DNA of 64,000 bases from Firmicutes bacterium UBA7510 (GCA_002479485.1 DLNM01000045.1:1-64000), one strand, 5' to 3'; numbered from the stretch's first letter, positions 25,830-36,054 are shown. Program-made: numbers and translations. Notes: generated by a model not told the origin, from the sequence alone.

Positions 25830-27038
25830 GTGGGTAAGAAGCAATTAAAAATGAAAAGAGTTGAAGTTGAATACCTTGAGCAATATAATCAATTATTAAG
25901 ATATGTTTTTCAAGTTACTGAAAATAAATTACAGCAGATAGGATGGGAAGAAAAGGAAATAATTCGAGCTAAATCACCAACCTTGAAGCAGGCAGATGTA
26001 TTAGGATGGTTTGATGAGAATACTTTGGTTTCACAAGTAGCGGTTTATCCTATGCGGGTTCGCATTTTTAATCATACCTATGATATGGGTGGATTTACTG
26101 GTGTTGGCACTTATCCTGAGTATTCAAATCAAGGACTAATGCACAAACTATTATATCAGGCTTTAAATGATATGAGGGAACGAAAGCAATATATTTCATA
26201 TCTATACCCTTATTCTATACCTTATTATCGTAGAAAAGGGTGGGAAATCATATCTGATAAAATAACATATGAAATACAGGACTATCAACTGCCAAAGAAT
26301 AGACAAGTAGATGGTGAGGTTCGACGTGTCCCTACAACTAGCGAAGAGGTAAAAGATGCTTATAATAGATTCGCTTATAAAACACATGGAGCTTTATTGA
26401 GAGATGAATTAGCTTGGAATGAATACTGGTTATGGGATTCAGACGACTTGATGGCAGCAGTATTCTACAACGAAGATGAACAACCGGATGGGTATGTGAT
26501 ATATTGGATATCAGACGAGATTTTTCACATTAAAGATATGATATTTATGAATGAAAATGCTAGAATAGGATTGTGGAATTTTGTTAGTGCTCATTTTTCC
26601 ATGATTTCTAAGGTTGTAGGAAATACATTTACAGACGAACCATTGGCTTTTTTACTAGAAGATGCTGATATAGAAGAAACTATTTCGCCATATTATATGG
26701 CTAGAATTGTTGATTTTGAAAAGTTTATTGAGAACTACCACTTTAGACCGGATACTGTTGAGCGTGAGTGGACATTTGTGCTTAGTGATCCAATTCTTGC
26801 ATGGAACCAAGGGTGCTTTACGTTAAAGATTTTGAATAATGGTCATGGAACTGTTAGTCGTTCAACAAAAAAGTGTGCGGACAAAATAGATATTCAAACT
26901 ATGACTACTATGCTATTAGGATATAAAAGACCTGATTATCTTCATAGAATAGGACGTATTGTATGCAGTGAACAAACTGTAGATATGCTAGAGGATTCAA
27001 TAGAACAGCAAACACCGTATTTTTCTGACTATTTTTAA
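25830..27038 (+). CDS. Eis-family GNAT acetyltransferase
   Basis: 402 aa of the Eis (enhanced intracellular survival) type: an N-terminal GNAT domain with GGFTGVGTYPEYSNQGLM (acetyl-CoA loop region), the motif YLYPYSIPYYRRKGWEI, a second GNAT-like middle part and a C-terminal SCP2-like domain from about residue 290. Such enzymes acetylate amines on aminoglycosides or other substrates; the substrate here is unknown. The GTG start at 25830 follows AAAAGGAGC. Alone on its transcript. Confidence 0.86.
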   Translation: MGKKQLKMKRVEVEYLEQYNQLLRYVFQVTENKLQQIGWEEKEIIRAKSPTLKQADVLGWFDENTLVSQVAVYPMRVRIFNHTYDMGGFTGVGTYPEYSNQGLMHKLLYQALNDMRERKQYISYLYPYSIPYYRRKGWEIISDKITYEIQDYQLPKNRQVDGEVRRVPTTSEEVKDAYNRFAYKTHGALLRDELAWNEYWLWDSDDLMAAVFYNEDEQPDGYVIYWISDEIFHIKDMIFMNENARIGLWNFVSAHFSMISKVVGNTFTDEPLAFLLEDADIEETISPYYMARIVDFEKFIENYHFRPDTVEREWTFVLSDPILAWNQGCFTLKILNNGHGTVSRSTKKCADKIDIQTMTTMLLGYKRPDYLHRIGRIVCSEQTVDMLEDSIEQQTPYFSDYF

Positions 27039-27153
27039 ACTGGCTATATTGATTGAATAATCATTATAATTTGTTTTATAAATAAAGAACATTTGTTTGA
27101 TATGCGCATGGTAATATGGTAAAATTAGAATATAAAATCATAGGGGGAAATAT

Positions 27154-27679
27154 ATGAAAATACAATTGATAAAAAACGACATTATTCCAATTCAAGGCTC
27201 ATCACAATTTACAGTTGAAAGATTATTGGTAGAGGGACAGGAATTAGTAGAAAGGCTTAAAGATTATTTGTCAAGGTTTATAGTTGGTTCATTAGATCCT
27301 GATTTAGTAGGTGCTAAACCAGATGGATTTATTAATAATATGATAGCAGATAGGTTTGGTGATTTTAAAAAAAGATATATTGTTACAGTAAATCATTCAG
27401 AAAAAGTAGTTGGTATATTAATTGGGATTCCAAAGGATAATATATTTCATATTTTTTCTGTTCATGTTTTACCTGACTTTAGAGAAAAGGGTGTTGCCTC
27501 AGCTATGTTATCAAAATGCATAAATGATATTTATAAAGATAATTATAATTCTATATTAATAGATGTTCATACAAATAATATTCGTGCTTATAATTTATAT
27601 AAAAAGTTTGGATTTTCAGGTTGATTTTAATATTTTACCTTTAGATTTAAGTCGTTTTTATATTGGAAAAACGTTTTGA
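27154..27679 (+). pseudogene. GNAT acetyltransferase with a C-terminal frameshift
   Basis: GNAT protein. The uninterrupted frame (27154-27624, 156 aa) has acetyl-CoA elements VLPDFREKGVASAML and the end NNIRAYNLYKKFGF. It then stops after two further codons. Removing one T from the run at 27613-27616 keeps the frame open through the natural tail (QVDFNILPLDLSRFYIGK) to the TGA at 27677-27679. The change could be a real mutation, or a base-call error in a T run. The enzyme could still work with a shortened tail. Confidence 0.7.
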
Positions 27680-27738
27680 CATTGGAAAACTACCATGGTA
27701 GAATATAGCAAATAAAGAGATGATTTGGGGGATTTTAA

Positions 27739-28179
27739 ATGGATAGGCACATATTATTTACAAGAATTGGATATGTATATATACCTACTAATGATATTAA
27801 AGAATCGATCTTATGGTATATAGAGAATTTAGGACTTAAATTAGTTCAAAAGTTTGAAGACAGAGGTTCTTTAATAGCAGTTTTGCATTATCCGCATAAG
27901 AATGCTATTGCTGCTGTTTTAATCGAAACAAGTGACTATAGACCTCTTGAAATTATGCGAAATGGTTCTAGATTTCCAGTTATGGCTATGAATTGTCAAG
28001 ATATTGATTATACATATAAGTCACTTAAGGAAAAAGGAGTATTTGTTGAAGATATCCAAGTTTTAGGAGATGGTGGAGCTAAGTATTTCTATTTTAAAGA
28101 CAATCAAGGAAATATTTTGGAAGCAGCATGGTCACAGTGGGATCCAGTTGATGAATTTAAAGATACTTTCAATGTGTAG
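27739..28179 (+). CDS. VOC-family (glyoxalase-like) protein
   Basis: 146-aa single-domain VOC protein: RIGYVYIPTNDIKESILWYI, then the mid-segment MAMNCQDIDYTYKSLKEKGV and the end YFYFKDNQGNILEAAWS with the usual metal Glu. Substrate unknown. GGGGGA precedes the start. It lies 21 bp before a WYL-domain regulator, so the two form a small operon in which the regulator may control the VOC gene. Confidence 0.87.
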   Translation: MDRHILFTRIGYVYIPTNDIKESILWYIENLGLKLVQKFEDRGSLIAVLHYPHKNAIAAVLIETSDYRPLEIMRNGSRFPVMAMNCQDIDYTYKSLKEKGVFVEDIQVLGDGGAKYFYFKDNQGNILEAAWSQWDPVDEFKDTFNV

Positions 28180-28200
28180 CAAAATATAGGTAGGTGATTT

Positions 28201-29145
28201 ATGAAGCTTGATAGATTGCTTGCAATAGTAATGCTTTTAATTAATCGGAAGCATATTAATGCAAAAGAGCTTGCAGAATATTTTGAGGTATCTCAAAGAA
28301 CTATTTATAGGGACATTGATGCTATTAATCAAGCTGGCATTCCTATAGTTTCGTATATGGGTGCAGATGGTGGATTTGGTATTATGGAAAATTTTAAAAT
28401 AGATAAGAACTTTTTAGATGAAGCCGAAATAAATACTATCACCACAGCTTTGCGAAATATAAATAGCACTGTTAGCAATAAAAAAATTTCGAATACTCTA
28501 GAGAAGCTAGAGTGCTTAAAACATAAAAATGGTGAAAATGATAAATATATAAATAAATTCTCAATTAATATAGACTATAATAATTGGAATAGCAACAATA
28601 CTGATAAGCAAAAGCTTAAAATTCTAAATAAGGCAATTGATGAAAAAAAAATAATTAATTTTGATTACATTAACACTAAAGGAGAATATATTCATCGAAT
28701 AGTAGAACCTTTTTCTTTGCTTCTAAAAGATTTTTCATGGTATTTACATGGATATTGTCATATTAAGAAGGATTATAGGATATTTAAGGTAAAAAGAATG
28801 CTTAAATTAAATATAACTGATGATTTGTTTTCACGAGATATTCCTCCTTTAGAGATGTTGGATTATCAAGAAGAATGGTATAAAGATAAACCTGTACATA
28901 ATATTACCTTAAAATTTGCACCAAATGCAAAAACAAAAGTTGTTGATTCCTTTAATGAAGAACAAATACAATTTAATGATGATGGTACAACAATTGTAAA
29001 CTTTAAATTTCCAGAGGATGATTGGTTGTTCGAACTGATTTTGGGTTTTGGAAGTTATGTTGAAGTTATAGAACCAGCCTATTTAAGAAACTTGATAAGT
29101 AAAAAAGCTAATGAAATAGTTAATATTTATAAAAATGATAAATAA
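28201..29145 (+). CDS. HTH/WYL-domain transcriptional regulator
   Basis: 314 aa of the YafY/DeoR-like group. N-terminal HTH (LDRLLAIVMLLINRKHINAK, LAEYFEVSQRTIYRDIDAIN) then the WYL ligand-binding domain from about residue 140 (FDYINTKGEYIHRIVEPFSL; SWYLHGYCHIKKDYRIFKVK) and the WCX extension at the end. Such regulators respond to small nucleic acids or metabolites. It shares the VOC transcript, ended by the hairpin at 29148. Confidence 0.9.
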   Translation: MKLDRLLAIVMLLINRKHINAKELAEYFEVSQRTIYRDIDAINQAGIPIVSYMGADGGFGIMENFKIDKNFLDEAEINTITTALRNINSTVSNKKISNTLEKLECLKHKNGENDKYINKFSINIDYNNWNSNNTDKQKLKILNKAIDEKKIINFDYINTKGEYIHRIVEPFSLLLKDFSWYLHGYCHIKKDYRIFKVKRMLKLNITDDLFSRDIPPLEMLDYQEEWYKDKPVHNITLKFAPNAKTKVVDSFNEEQIQFNDDGTTIVNFKFPEDDWLFELILGFGSYVEVIEPAYLRNLISKKANEIVNIYKNDK

Positions 29146-29147
29146 AA

Positions 29148-29186
29148 AAACAAGTATGACATACACCTGTCATACTTGTTTTTTTA
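29148..29186 (+). terminator. Terminator after the WYL gene
   Basis: AACAAGTATGACA (29149-29161) pairs with TGTCATACTTGTT (29168-29180), with a run of A before and T after, so it can work on both strands. Confidence 0.9.
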
Positions 29187-29257
29187 TACTTTTTATATAA
29201 TAAATCTAAAGAAATGTATCTTTGCTATTAGACTTTACAAAAGGAGAGTGATGTAAT

Positions 29258-30013
29258 ATGACTCATGAAGAAAAAATGAGATTACTAGTTAATGAAAAAT
29301 ATCCTTTAGCAGCTAAATATGACCCTGAGTGGTTATATGAAAATAAGATGGGTAGCCAATGCCTTTGGTTGGTAGAATCATTAACAAGAATTATGACTTT
29401 AAAACCGGGGATGAGAGTTCTCGATATGGGGTGTGGTAAAGCTTTGACTTCGATTTTTCTTGCTAAAGAGTTTGGAGTAACTGTTTTTGCAAATGACCTA
29501 TGGATTAGTCAAGATGAAAATTGGGAACGAATTTGTGAAGCTAGGGTAGAAAATTTAGTATTTCCAATTAAGGGGGAGGCTCATAATCTTCCTTATGCTA
29601 AGAATTTCTTTGATGCAATTATATGCATAAACTCCTTTCAATTTTATGGAACGTCTGATACATATCTAAGCGATTATATGGCACATCTACTAAGACCTAA
29701 TGGAGAATTTGGTCTTGTTGTCTGGGGGCCAGACAAGGAGTTTAATAAAAAAGTTTCAGGTGATATGGAGAAAAGCTGGTGGCCTGATTTTTATTACTTT
29801 CATTCCTTAGATTGGTGGCAATGGCATTTTGAAAAGACTAAACTTTTTGAACTCGTAAGAGGTGATGATATGAGTGGTGACGGTATATGGATTACTAAAC
29901 AATGGGCAAAAGTCATGGATAAATATGATGAATTGCATAATAATGAAGTTATGCGCTGGAATCGCATGGTTATGAAAAGAAATTCCTCTCAAGCTGACGA
30001 CTATAGAGTTTAG
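29258..30013 (+). CDS. SAM-dependent methyltransferase
   Basis: 251 aa, class I fold: motif I VLDMGCGKALTSIFLAKEFG, motif II acidic VFANDLW, motif IV AIICINSFQFYG and an aromatic C-terminal half (EKSWWPDFYYFHSLDWWQWH). The substrate is unknown; the aromatic-rich lid suggests a small molecule. AAAGGAGAG precedes the ATG. A short-neighbour gene at 30089 follows. Confidence 0.87.
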   Translation: MTHEEKMRLLVNEKYPLAAKYDPEWLYENKMGSQCLWLVESLTRIMTLKPGMRVLDMGCGKALTSIFLAKEFGVTVFANDLWISQDENWERICEARVENLVFPIKGEAHNLPYAKNFFDAIICINSFQFYGTSDTYLSDYMAHLLRPNGEFGLVVWGPDKEFNKKVSGDMEKSWWPDFYYFHSLDWWQWHFEKTKLFELVRGDDMSGDGIWITKQWAKVMDKYDELHNNEVMRWNRMVMKRNSSQADDYRV

Positions 30014-30088
30014 TATCTTTATAATATTATATTTAAAGCTTTTACAAACAAAAATAGTATTTTAACAAAAAAACAAGGAGGCAATAAA

Positions 30089-30832
30089 ATGTCTGAAACT
30101 ACTAATTATAGCGATACTATAATAATGGATACTTTTAAAAGTGAAATAACTAGAAAGCTTGGAGAAGAAGCATGGGAGATTCTTACAGAAGATATTGGTA
30201 CACCTGATATGCATAATGAAGAAAAAAATGGATGCTGTACTATGAGAGAGTTTATGAAAAGATTTGAAAACCTCACAGATGACGCTACAGCCAAGGATAT
30301 TTTAACCCATGTAAGGCATGGTCTTAAACGCTCACAATTTGATTGGGCAAAAGAAAAATTTGCAAAATTTAATAATATTGATAATTTTATCAATGCAGAT
30401 AGAAATGAACAAATAGAAAATTTTACTAGATTACGAGATACAGGAGAATCTTTTTATGGACAAAAGGTGAATGACGATGTTTTAAATTTTCTTCTAAGCC
30501 AGCCAGAATTACTATCTGCTGTGCGAATAGGATCAGAACTGCATATAACTGCTTTTCCTAGCAATATGTATGAGTATATAAAAGAAAATGATGAGCGTAA
30601 AAAACGATATTATGCCTGCCATTGCCTATTTGCAAAGGAATCAATCTTAAAAGAAAATGAAGAGGTATCAAAAACTTTATGCTATTGTAGTTTAGGACAT
30701 GCTAAAATAATGTGGGAAGCGATATTTGATATAGAGTTAGATGGAGAAGTAATTCAATCTGCATTAAATGGGGATTTATTGTGTAAATATGTAATTTATC
30801 TTCCAAAAGAGATTATGGATAAATATGTGTAG
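30089..30832 (+). CDS. Unknown Cys-rich soluble protein
   Basis: 247 aa. An early GCC pair (NGCCTMREFMKRFEN), a middle repeat-like helical region, and a C-terminal block with CHCLFAKESIL, TLCYCSLGHAK and GDLLCKYVIYLP. The spacing of these Cys/His residues is reminiscent of clostridial proteins related to the ATC hydrolase group, but I would not name it. AAGGAGG precedes the start. Its 76-bp distance from the methyltransferase gene is compatible with co-transcription. Confidence 0.72.
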   Translation: MSETTNYSDTIIMDTFKSEITRKLGEEAWEILTEDIGTPDMHNEEKNGCCTMREFMKRFENLTDDATAKDILTHVRHGLKRSQFDWAKEKFAKFNNIDNFINADRNEQIENFTRLRDTGESFYGQKVNDDVLNFLLSQPELLSAVRIGSELHITAFPSNMYEYIKENDERKKRYYACHCLFAKESILKENEEVSKTLCYCSLGHAKIMWEAIFDIELDGEVIQSALNGDLLCKYVIYLPKEIMDKYV

Positions 30833-30978
30833 TTTTTATGTATAAGTAATAAAAGTATCATTAAAATTTTGAAATGTATTAATTTTTATAGAAGATATCC
30901 TTTTTATAACTGAATAATTGCACTGTTAATATAAATACTAATTTTAAGTTATAAATTATTAACAGAAAGGATGATAAA

Positions 30979-31125
30979 ATGAAAAACAATAAAAATAGAA
31001 TAAGAGATAGAGAAAAAAGCAATGCAGAATTAAGGAAAATAGATCCTAAAGAAAATGCAGATTTAGGTATAGTAAAAGGTAAAAAAATAGGTGTTCATAA
31101 TGGTGAACACGAAAAAAGTGAATAG
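30979..31125 (+). CDS. 48-residue hydrophilic protein
   Basis: Short frame from ATG 30979 to TAG 31123-31125, preceded by AGAAAGGATG and followed directly by a terminator, so it is probably expressed. The product (MKNNKNRIRDREKSN...) is charged, has no hydrophobic stretch and ends NGEHEKSE. I do not recognise it; it resembles small disordered stress- or spore-type proteins only in composition. Confidence 0.6.
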   Translation: MKNNKNRIRDREKSNAELRKIDPKENADLGIVKGKKIGVHNGEHEKSE

Positions 31126-31151
31126 ATATTAACTTATTAAATCATAATTTT

Positions 31152-31199
31152 AAACAGTACCTAGAATATTTAAATAAATTTTAAGGTACTGTTTTTATT
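31152..31199 (+). terminator. Terminator after the 48-residue gene
   Basis: AAACAGTACCT (31152-31162) pairs with AGGTACTGTTT (31184-31194), followed by T. Confidence 0.85.
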
Positions 31200-31316
31200 T
31201 CTTTAGTTCATATAAATATAATATATTAAAAAAATTAAAAAAATAATAAATTAATATTATTTATTAATTAAAAATGTTAAAATAAGGAAAATATATATAT
31301 TATAAGGAGAAGTTCT

Positions 31317-32683
31317 ATGAAGGATAGTAGTAAATTAGCAAAAAGTGAAAAGTTTTTTTATGGTATAGGTGATATGGGTAATAATGTTGCTTATGGAGCT
31401 GTTGGATTCTACTTTGTATTTTTTCTTACTGATGTTGCAGGTATTTCGCCTGTTTGGGCGGGATATATTTTTATGATATCTAGAATGTGGAATGCTGTCT
31501 GTGATTTTATTATGGGTATAGTATCAGACAATACAAAAACTCGTTTTGGCAGAAGAAGACCATTTTTACTTTTTGGAGCTATTCCATTAGGTATTGCCTT
31601 TGCTATACTTTGGGTAGTTACCTTCTCTGGAAATATTCAACTTGTTATTTACTATACATTTGCTGGAATTTTGTTTAATACACTTTACTCTTTAGTTTCA
31701 ATTCCATACAATGCACTTTTACCAGAGCTTTCACAGGATTATGATGAACGAACAAGTATTTCTGGTTACAAAATGGCACTTTCTTTTGTAGGTACATTAT
31801 TATCTGCTGTAGGTGCAACGCTTATAGTTGACACTATATACCCAGGAAAGAGTATGTATGCTGTGAGTTATCCTATTATGGGAAAGGTGTTAGGGTTAAT
31901 ACTTATTGTTAGTATTTTATTAGCATTTGCAAGAACAAAGGAGCGTGTTAAATCTAAGGATGTTAAGATACAAGGAAATGTATTTAAAAATTTAAAATCT
32001 CTTTCTAAATTAAGAGAATTTAAGTTAGTACTAGGCGTTTTCATATTTAATATGATTGCCTTTGATGTCATAATGGCCTTATATATTTACTTCATGAGAT
32101 ATGCACTTAAAATTTCAGATGATTTAAGCTTTATTTTTATGGCTGTACCACTTGTTGCCGCAATCATAGTTACACCTATGTGGGTTAGCATTAGCAATAA
32201 ACTTGGCAAGAAAAGGACATACATTATTTCTGCAATTTACTTTGTAATACCATTAATTGCTTGTATGCTTATGCCAGCTGGCAATATTCCTATTACTATA
32301 GTTATTACAGTTCTTATTGGAGTAGGAATTTCTGCATCTCAAGTATTGGTTTTTTCCATTCTACCTGATGTTGTAGAGGTTGACGAGCTGAAAAATGGGG
32401 TGAGAAGAGAAGGGCTTTTTTCGGTGCAACTATGTTCATATATAAAATAGGGTCAGCTTTATTTGTAGCTATTGTAACTGCTGCTATGGGTTGGTTTGGA
32501 TATGTTGAAAGTACAGGAAGTCTTATGGTTGAACAGACTACAAACGCAATATTTGGAATAAGATTTTTAATAGGCTGTGTACCGGCACTATGCTTAATTA
32601 TATCTGTTATATTTATTAACAAGCTTTCCTTAGGAAAAGAAAGCTTTGATAATGTAAAAAAATCTATATCTTCTAATCTTTAA
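31317..32683 (+). pseudogene. GPH-family sugar:cation symporter, frameshifted in the C-terminal third
   Basis: Two overlapping frames together encode one MFS-type glycoside-pentoside-hexuronide symporter: 31317-32450 (start GIGDMGNNVAYGAVGFYFVF, loop TKTRFGRRRPFLLFG) and 32432-32683 (IYKIGSALFVAIVTAAMGWF). The break lies at the T run 32416-32421: with seven T instead of six, the frame reads REGLFFGATMFIYKIG without interruption. The joined product would be about 455 aa with twelve membrane segments. It is 14 bp before the GH3 beta-glucosidase, so it imports a glucoside for it. It may be a true inactivation, a slip-prone site or an assembly error. Confidence 0.85.
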
Positions 32684-32696
32684 TGGAGGTTAAAAT

Positions 32697-35162
32697 ATGG
32701 AATTAATATTAAATAAGGATTCATTAAAGGAAAAAGCAAAAGAAATAGTCTCGCTAATGACATTAGAAGAAAAGGCAGGGTTATGTTCGGGAGAAGATTG
32801 TTGGAATACAAAAAGGATAGAACGTTTAGGTATTGATTCTATTATGACATCTGATGGTCCTCATGGTTTGAGAAAACAAATTGGTGCAGCTGATAACTTA
32901 GGAATAGGTGAAAGTATACCAGCGGTTTGCTTTCCAACTGCAAGTGCTCTTTCTTGTAGCTTTGATCGTGACTTAGTATACAGTGTTGGAAAAGCAATGG
33001 GCGAGGAATGTGTTCAGGAGAATGTTTCAGTAATTTTAGGTCCAGGAATTAATCAAAAGAGAAGTCCTCTTTGCGGACGGAATTTTGAATACTATAGTGA
33101 GGACACACTTCTTTCAGGAGAACTTGCAGCTAGTATTATTCAAGGAATTCAGAGCACAGGAACCAGTGCCTCATTAAAGCACTTTGCAGTAAATAATCAA
33201 GAAAAACGCAGAATGACAATTAATGCTGTAGTGGATGAAAGAACTTTGAGAGAAACATATCTAAAGGCATTTGAGATAGCAGTGAAAAAAGGAAAGCCAG
33301 ATACAGTTATGAGCTCATATAACAGATTAAACGGTGAATACAGTGGTGAAAGTAAATACTTGATTACAGAAATTCTTAGAAATGAATGGGGATTTGATGG
33401 GGTTGTTGTTTCTGATTGGGGAGCGGTAAATGATAGAGTTGCAGGTATTAAGGCTGGACTTGATTTGGAAATGCCAGGAAGTCAGGGAATAAATGATAAA
33501 AAAATTATAGCAGCTGTTAGTGATAGAACCTTATCAGAAGAGGATTTAGATAAATCTGTATGCAGGATTATTGAACTAATTTTAAAAAGCACTTTAAATA
33601 GAAAACAAGGATATAAATGTGATAAATCTGCTCATCGTCAATTAGCAGTTAAAGCTTTAGAGGAATCAGCAGTTTTACTTAAAAATGAAGAAGGTATTTT
33701 GCCGGGCAATGTAAATCAAAATGTAGCTGTAATTGGTACGTTTGCTAAGATGATAAGATATCAAGGGGCTGGTAGTTCAAAAATTAATCCTATTAATGTT
33801 GATAATCCTTGGGACTCTATTGTAGAACAAGGAGTAAATGCAACATATGCAAAAGGATACAGCTTAAATACTAGAAAATCTCATAAGGCTTTGAGTAAAA
33901 AAGAGATTGATGAGCAAAATGCATTAATTAAGGAAGCCTGTGATACTGCAAAGGGTAAGGATATGGTATACATTTTTGCAGGTTTACCAGAAGGCTATGA
34001 GTCAGAAGGCTTTGACCGTAAAAATTTATACCTACCACTAGAACAAAATAGGTTAATTGAAGCAGTAGTTGAATGTAATCCAAATGTTGTAGTTATTCTG
34101 ATTGGTGGAGCACCTGTTGAGCTACCTTGGATTAACAGGGTTAAAGCGGTTCTTTTAGCGTATCTTGGAGGAGAAGGTGTTGGTAAAGCAATCACAAATT
34201 TACTACTTGGCTTTGAAACACCATGTGGAAAGCTTGCAGAAACATGGCCTCTTAGCTTAAAGGATACACCAAGCTTTAACTATTTCCCTGGTGGTAGGCT
34301 TACTGTTGAACATCGAGAAAGTATTTATGTTGGATATAGATACTATGAAAAGGCTGAAAAACAAGTGTTGTTTCCATTCGGTCATGGTCTTTCTTATGTG
34401 GATTTTATTTATTCTAATTTAATGATAGACTGTGAAGAGTGTAATTTAGGTGATAAAATTAATATTACCTTCAATATCACTAATTGTGGTAGCAGATTTG
34501 CTAAAGAAACTGCATTAGTTTTTGTATCCCATGAAAATAAAACAGTGTTTCTACCTAAAAAGGAGCTTAGAGAATTTATAAAAGTTAGCCTTAATCCTGG
34601 AGAGACAAAGCAAGTATCTATCACGCTTGACACTAACACCTTTGGATATTATAACACCTTGATTAATGATTGGTATTCAGAAAGTGGGCAATATCAAATT
34701 ATTATTGGCTCATCATCAAAGAACTGTGCTCTTCAAGCCTGCGTTTATATAAATAGTCCTGAAATGCCACAACCAGATTTAATAAATATAGCTCCTACAT
34801 ATTATAATTTACCGAAGGGCGAATTTGTAATATCTAAGCAGGAGTTTGAGGCGTTTTATGGTAACTCATTACCTGTTAGTGATAATAGAGCAACAAGACC
34901 ATACACTCCTAATAACACTTTAGAGGATGTAAGCCATACCTTTGTTGGTAAAATAGTAAACAAGGTTGCTGAAAAGGTAGCAAAGGGTGTAACTGAAGTT
35001 GAGAAGGAACAGGAGGGCATGATGTCAAATATGATTAAGGAGATGCCATTTTCCTCTCTAGTAACCTCAGGGGAAGGAATGATTTCAGAAAACATGATGC
35101 TGGGTATCGTTGATTTACTTAATGGTCATTATATAAAAGGTATAAAAAAATTACTCGAGTAG
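32697..35162 (+). CDS. Glycoside hydrolase family 3 (beta-glucosidase-like)
   Basis: 821 aa, no signal peptide, so cytoplasmic. GH3 N-domain at about 15-300 with SDGPHGLR (52-59), K161-H162 and the catalytic nucleophile D240 in VVVSDWGAV; C-domain at about 310-580 (GAGSSKINP, IYIFAGLPEGYESEGFDR); fibronectin-III-like domain at about 595-690. The acid/base lies in the C-domain. A further tail of about 130 residues, with acidic and Lys-rich helices, is unusual. It follows the symporter and probably hydrolyses imported beta-glucosides or similar. GGAGG precedes the start. Confidence 0.92.
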   Translation: MELILNKDSLKEKAKEIVSLMTLEEKAGLCSGEDCWNTKRIERLGIDSIMTSDGPHGLRKQIGAADNLGIGESIPAVCFPTASALSCSFDRDLVYSVGKAMGEECVQENVSVILGPGINQKRSPLCGRNFEYYSEDTLLSGELAASIIQGIQSTGTSASLKHFAVNNQEKRRMTINAVVDERTLRETYLKAFEIAVKKGKPDTVMSSYNRLNGEYSGESKYLITEILRNEWGFDGVVVSDWGAVNDRVAGIKAGLDLEMPGSQGINDKKIIAAVSDRTLSEEDLDKSVCRIIELILKSTLNRKQGYKCDKSAHRQLAVKALEESAVLLKNEEGILPGNVNQNVAVIGTFAKMIRYQGAGSSKINPINVDNPWDSIVEQGVNATYAKGYSLNTRKSHKALSKKEIDEQNALIKEACDTAKGKDMVYIFAGLPEGYESEGFDRKNLYLPLEQNRLIEAVVECNPNVVVILIGGAPVELPWINRVKAVLLAYLGGEGVGKAITNLLLGFETPCGKLAETWPLSLKDTPSFNYFPGGRLTVEHRESIYVGYRYYEKAEKQVLFPFGHGLSYVDFIYSNLMIDCEECNLGDKINITFNITNCGSRFAKETALVFVSHENKTVFLPKKELREFIKVSLNPGETKQVSITLDTNTFGYYNTLINDWYSESGQYQIIIGSSSKNCALQACVYINSPEMPQPDLINIAPTYYNLPKGEFVISKQEFEAFYGNSLPVSDNRATRPYTPNNTLEDVSHTFVGKIVNKVAEKVAKGVTEVEKEQEGMMSNMIKEMPFSSLVTSGEGMISENMMLGIVDLLNGHYIKGIKKLLE

Positions 35163-35226
35163 TCATTAATTTATATGATTTTCTCCCAAGTATATGGAAA
35201 TATGCTTGGGATTTTTGCAATTCAAA

Positions 35227-35880
35227 TTATATAGTCATAACACAACCAAACTTAGACAAGTAATCTTGATGTTGTTTATAGTTAGGGTCATATGAACCGA
35301 CTTTTCTCCAAAATGACCTATCATGATTTAGATGTAATATGTGACAAAGCTCATGAATTATAACATAGTCTATGACCTCCAGTGGTGCCATTGAAAGCTT
35401 ATAGTTAAATGTAAGCTCTTTTTTATAATTACATGTTCCCCAGTTAGAAGGCGAATCAATTATAGTTACACTATTAGCTTTTACACCAATTAACTTTTCA
35501 AAATGTTTAACTCTATTTTTTACAATTTCCTTAGTTTTAGAAGTATAAATTTTTTTTAGAACAACTTGAATTTCTTCTTCAGATTCCGGAATTGTATCTA
35601 TTATATCACTTAAGTTGTATGGTTTTCCCATATATAAAAAGATTTCAGCCTCATGATAGCTTTTTTTATTAGAAATATATATTCTGCTTTCTAGTTTATT
35701 CTGAATATCAAGGAGTAATTTAGATTGAGAATTAATAAATTCAATTATTTCATCTTCACTAACTCCAGAAGGTGCCTTTAAGTTAATGTGTCCTTCAGGA
35801 CTTGTTACCAATAAAAAGTTTTTTCTTTTGGAATATTCTACAGTGAAAAATATAGTTTTATCACCTATGTCTATTTTCAT
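35227..35880 (-). CDS. YgjP-type (M48-like) metal-dependent peptidase
   Basis: 217 aa with the YgjP/WLM-like zinc-peptidase pattern: N-terminal beta-rich half and C-terminal VIDYVIIHELCHILHLNHDRSF, which has the HExxH signature (HELCH) and a third His ligand, followed by SFWRKVGSYDPNYKQHQDYL. Targets are unknown. It is convergent with the GH3 gene and has no close operon partner. Confidence 0.88.
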   Translation of the reverse strand: MKIDIGDKTIFFTVEYSKRKNFLLVTSPEGHINLKAPSGVSEDEIIEFINSQSKLLLDIQNKLESRIYISNKKSYHEAEIFLYMGKPYNLSDIIDTIPESEEEIQVVLKKIYTSKTKEIVKNRVKHFEKLIGVKANSVTIIDSPSNWGTCNYKKELTFNYKLSMAPLEVIDYVIIHELCHILHLNHDRSFWRKVGSYDPNYKQHQDYLSKFGCVMTI

Positions 35881-36014
35881 TTATATTCTCCGTATTTTTT
35901 CTAAGTTTATTTTAACATTATATCATATAAAAAAGTATTTGATAATTATTTAGTATAAAAAACATTAAATTGAACACCAAGTACCTTGATATTCATTATA
36001 ATTGGAAAATAACA

Positions 36015-36054
36015 GTTGATATTTGAGTTATAAATATATAAACTATATATCAAC
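36015..36054. promoter_or_regulatory. Possible operator upstream of the Crp/Fnr gene
   Basis: GTTGATAT (36015-36022) is mirrored by ATATCAAC (36047-36054) with an AT-rich centre and partial further matching, in the 246-bp gap before the Crp/Fnr gene. It may bind the regulator itself. Nothing else in this gap is recognisable. Confidence 0.4.
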
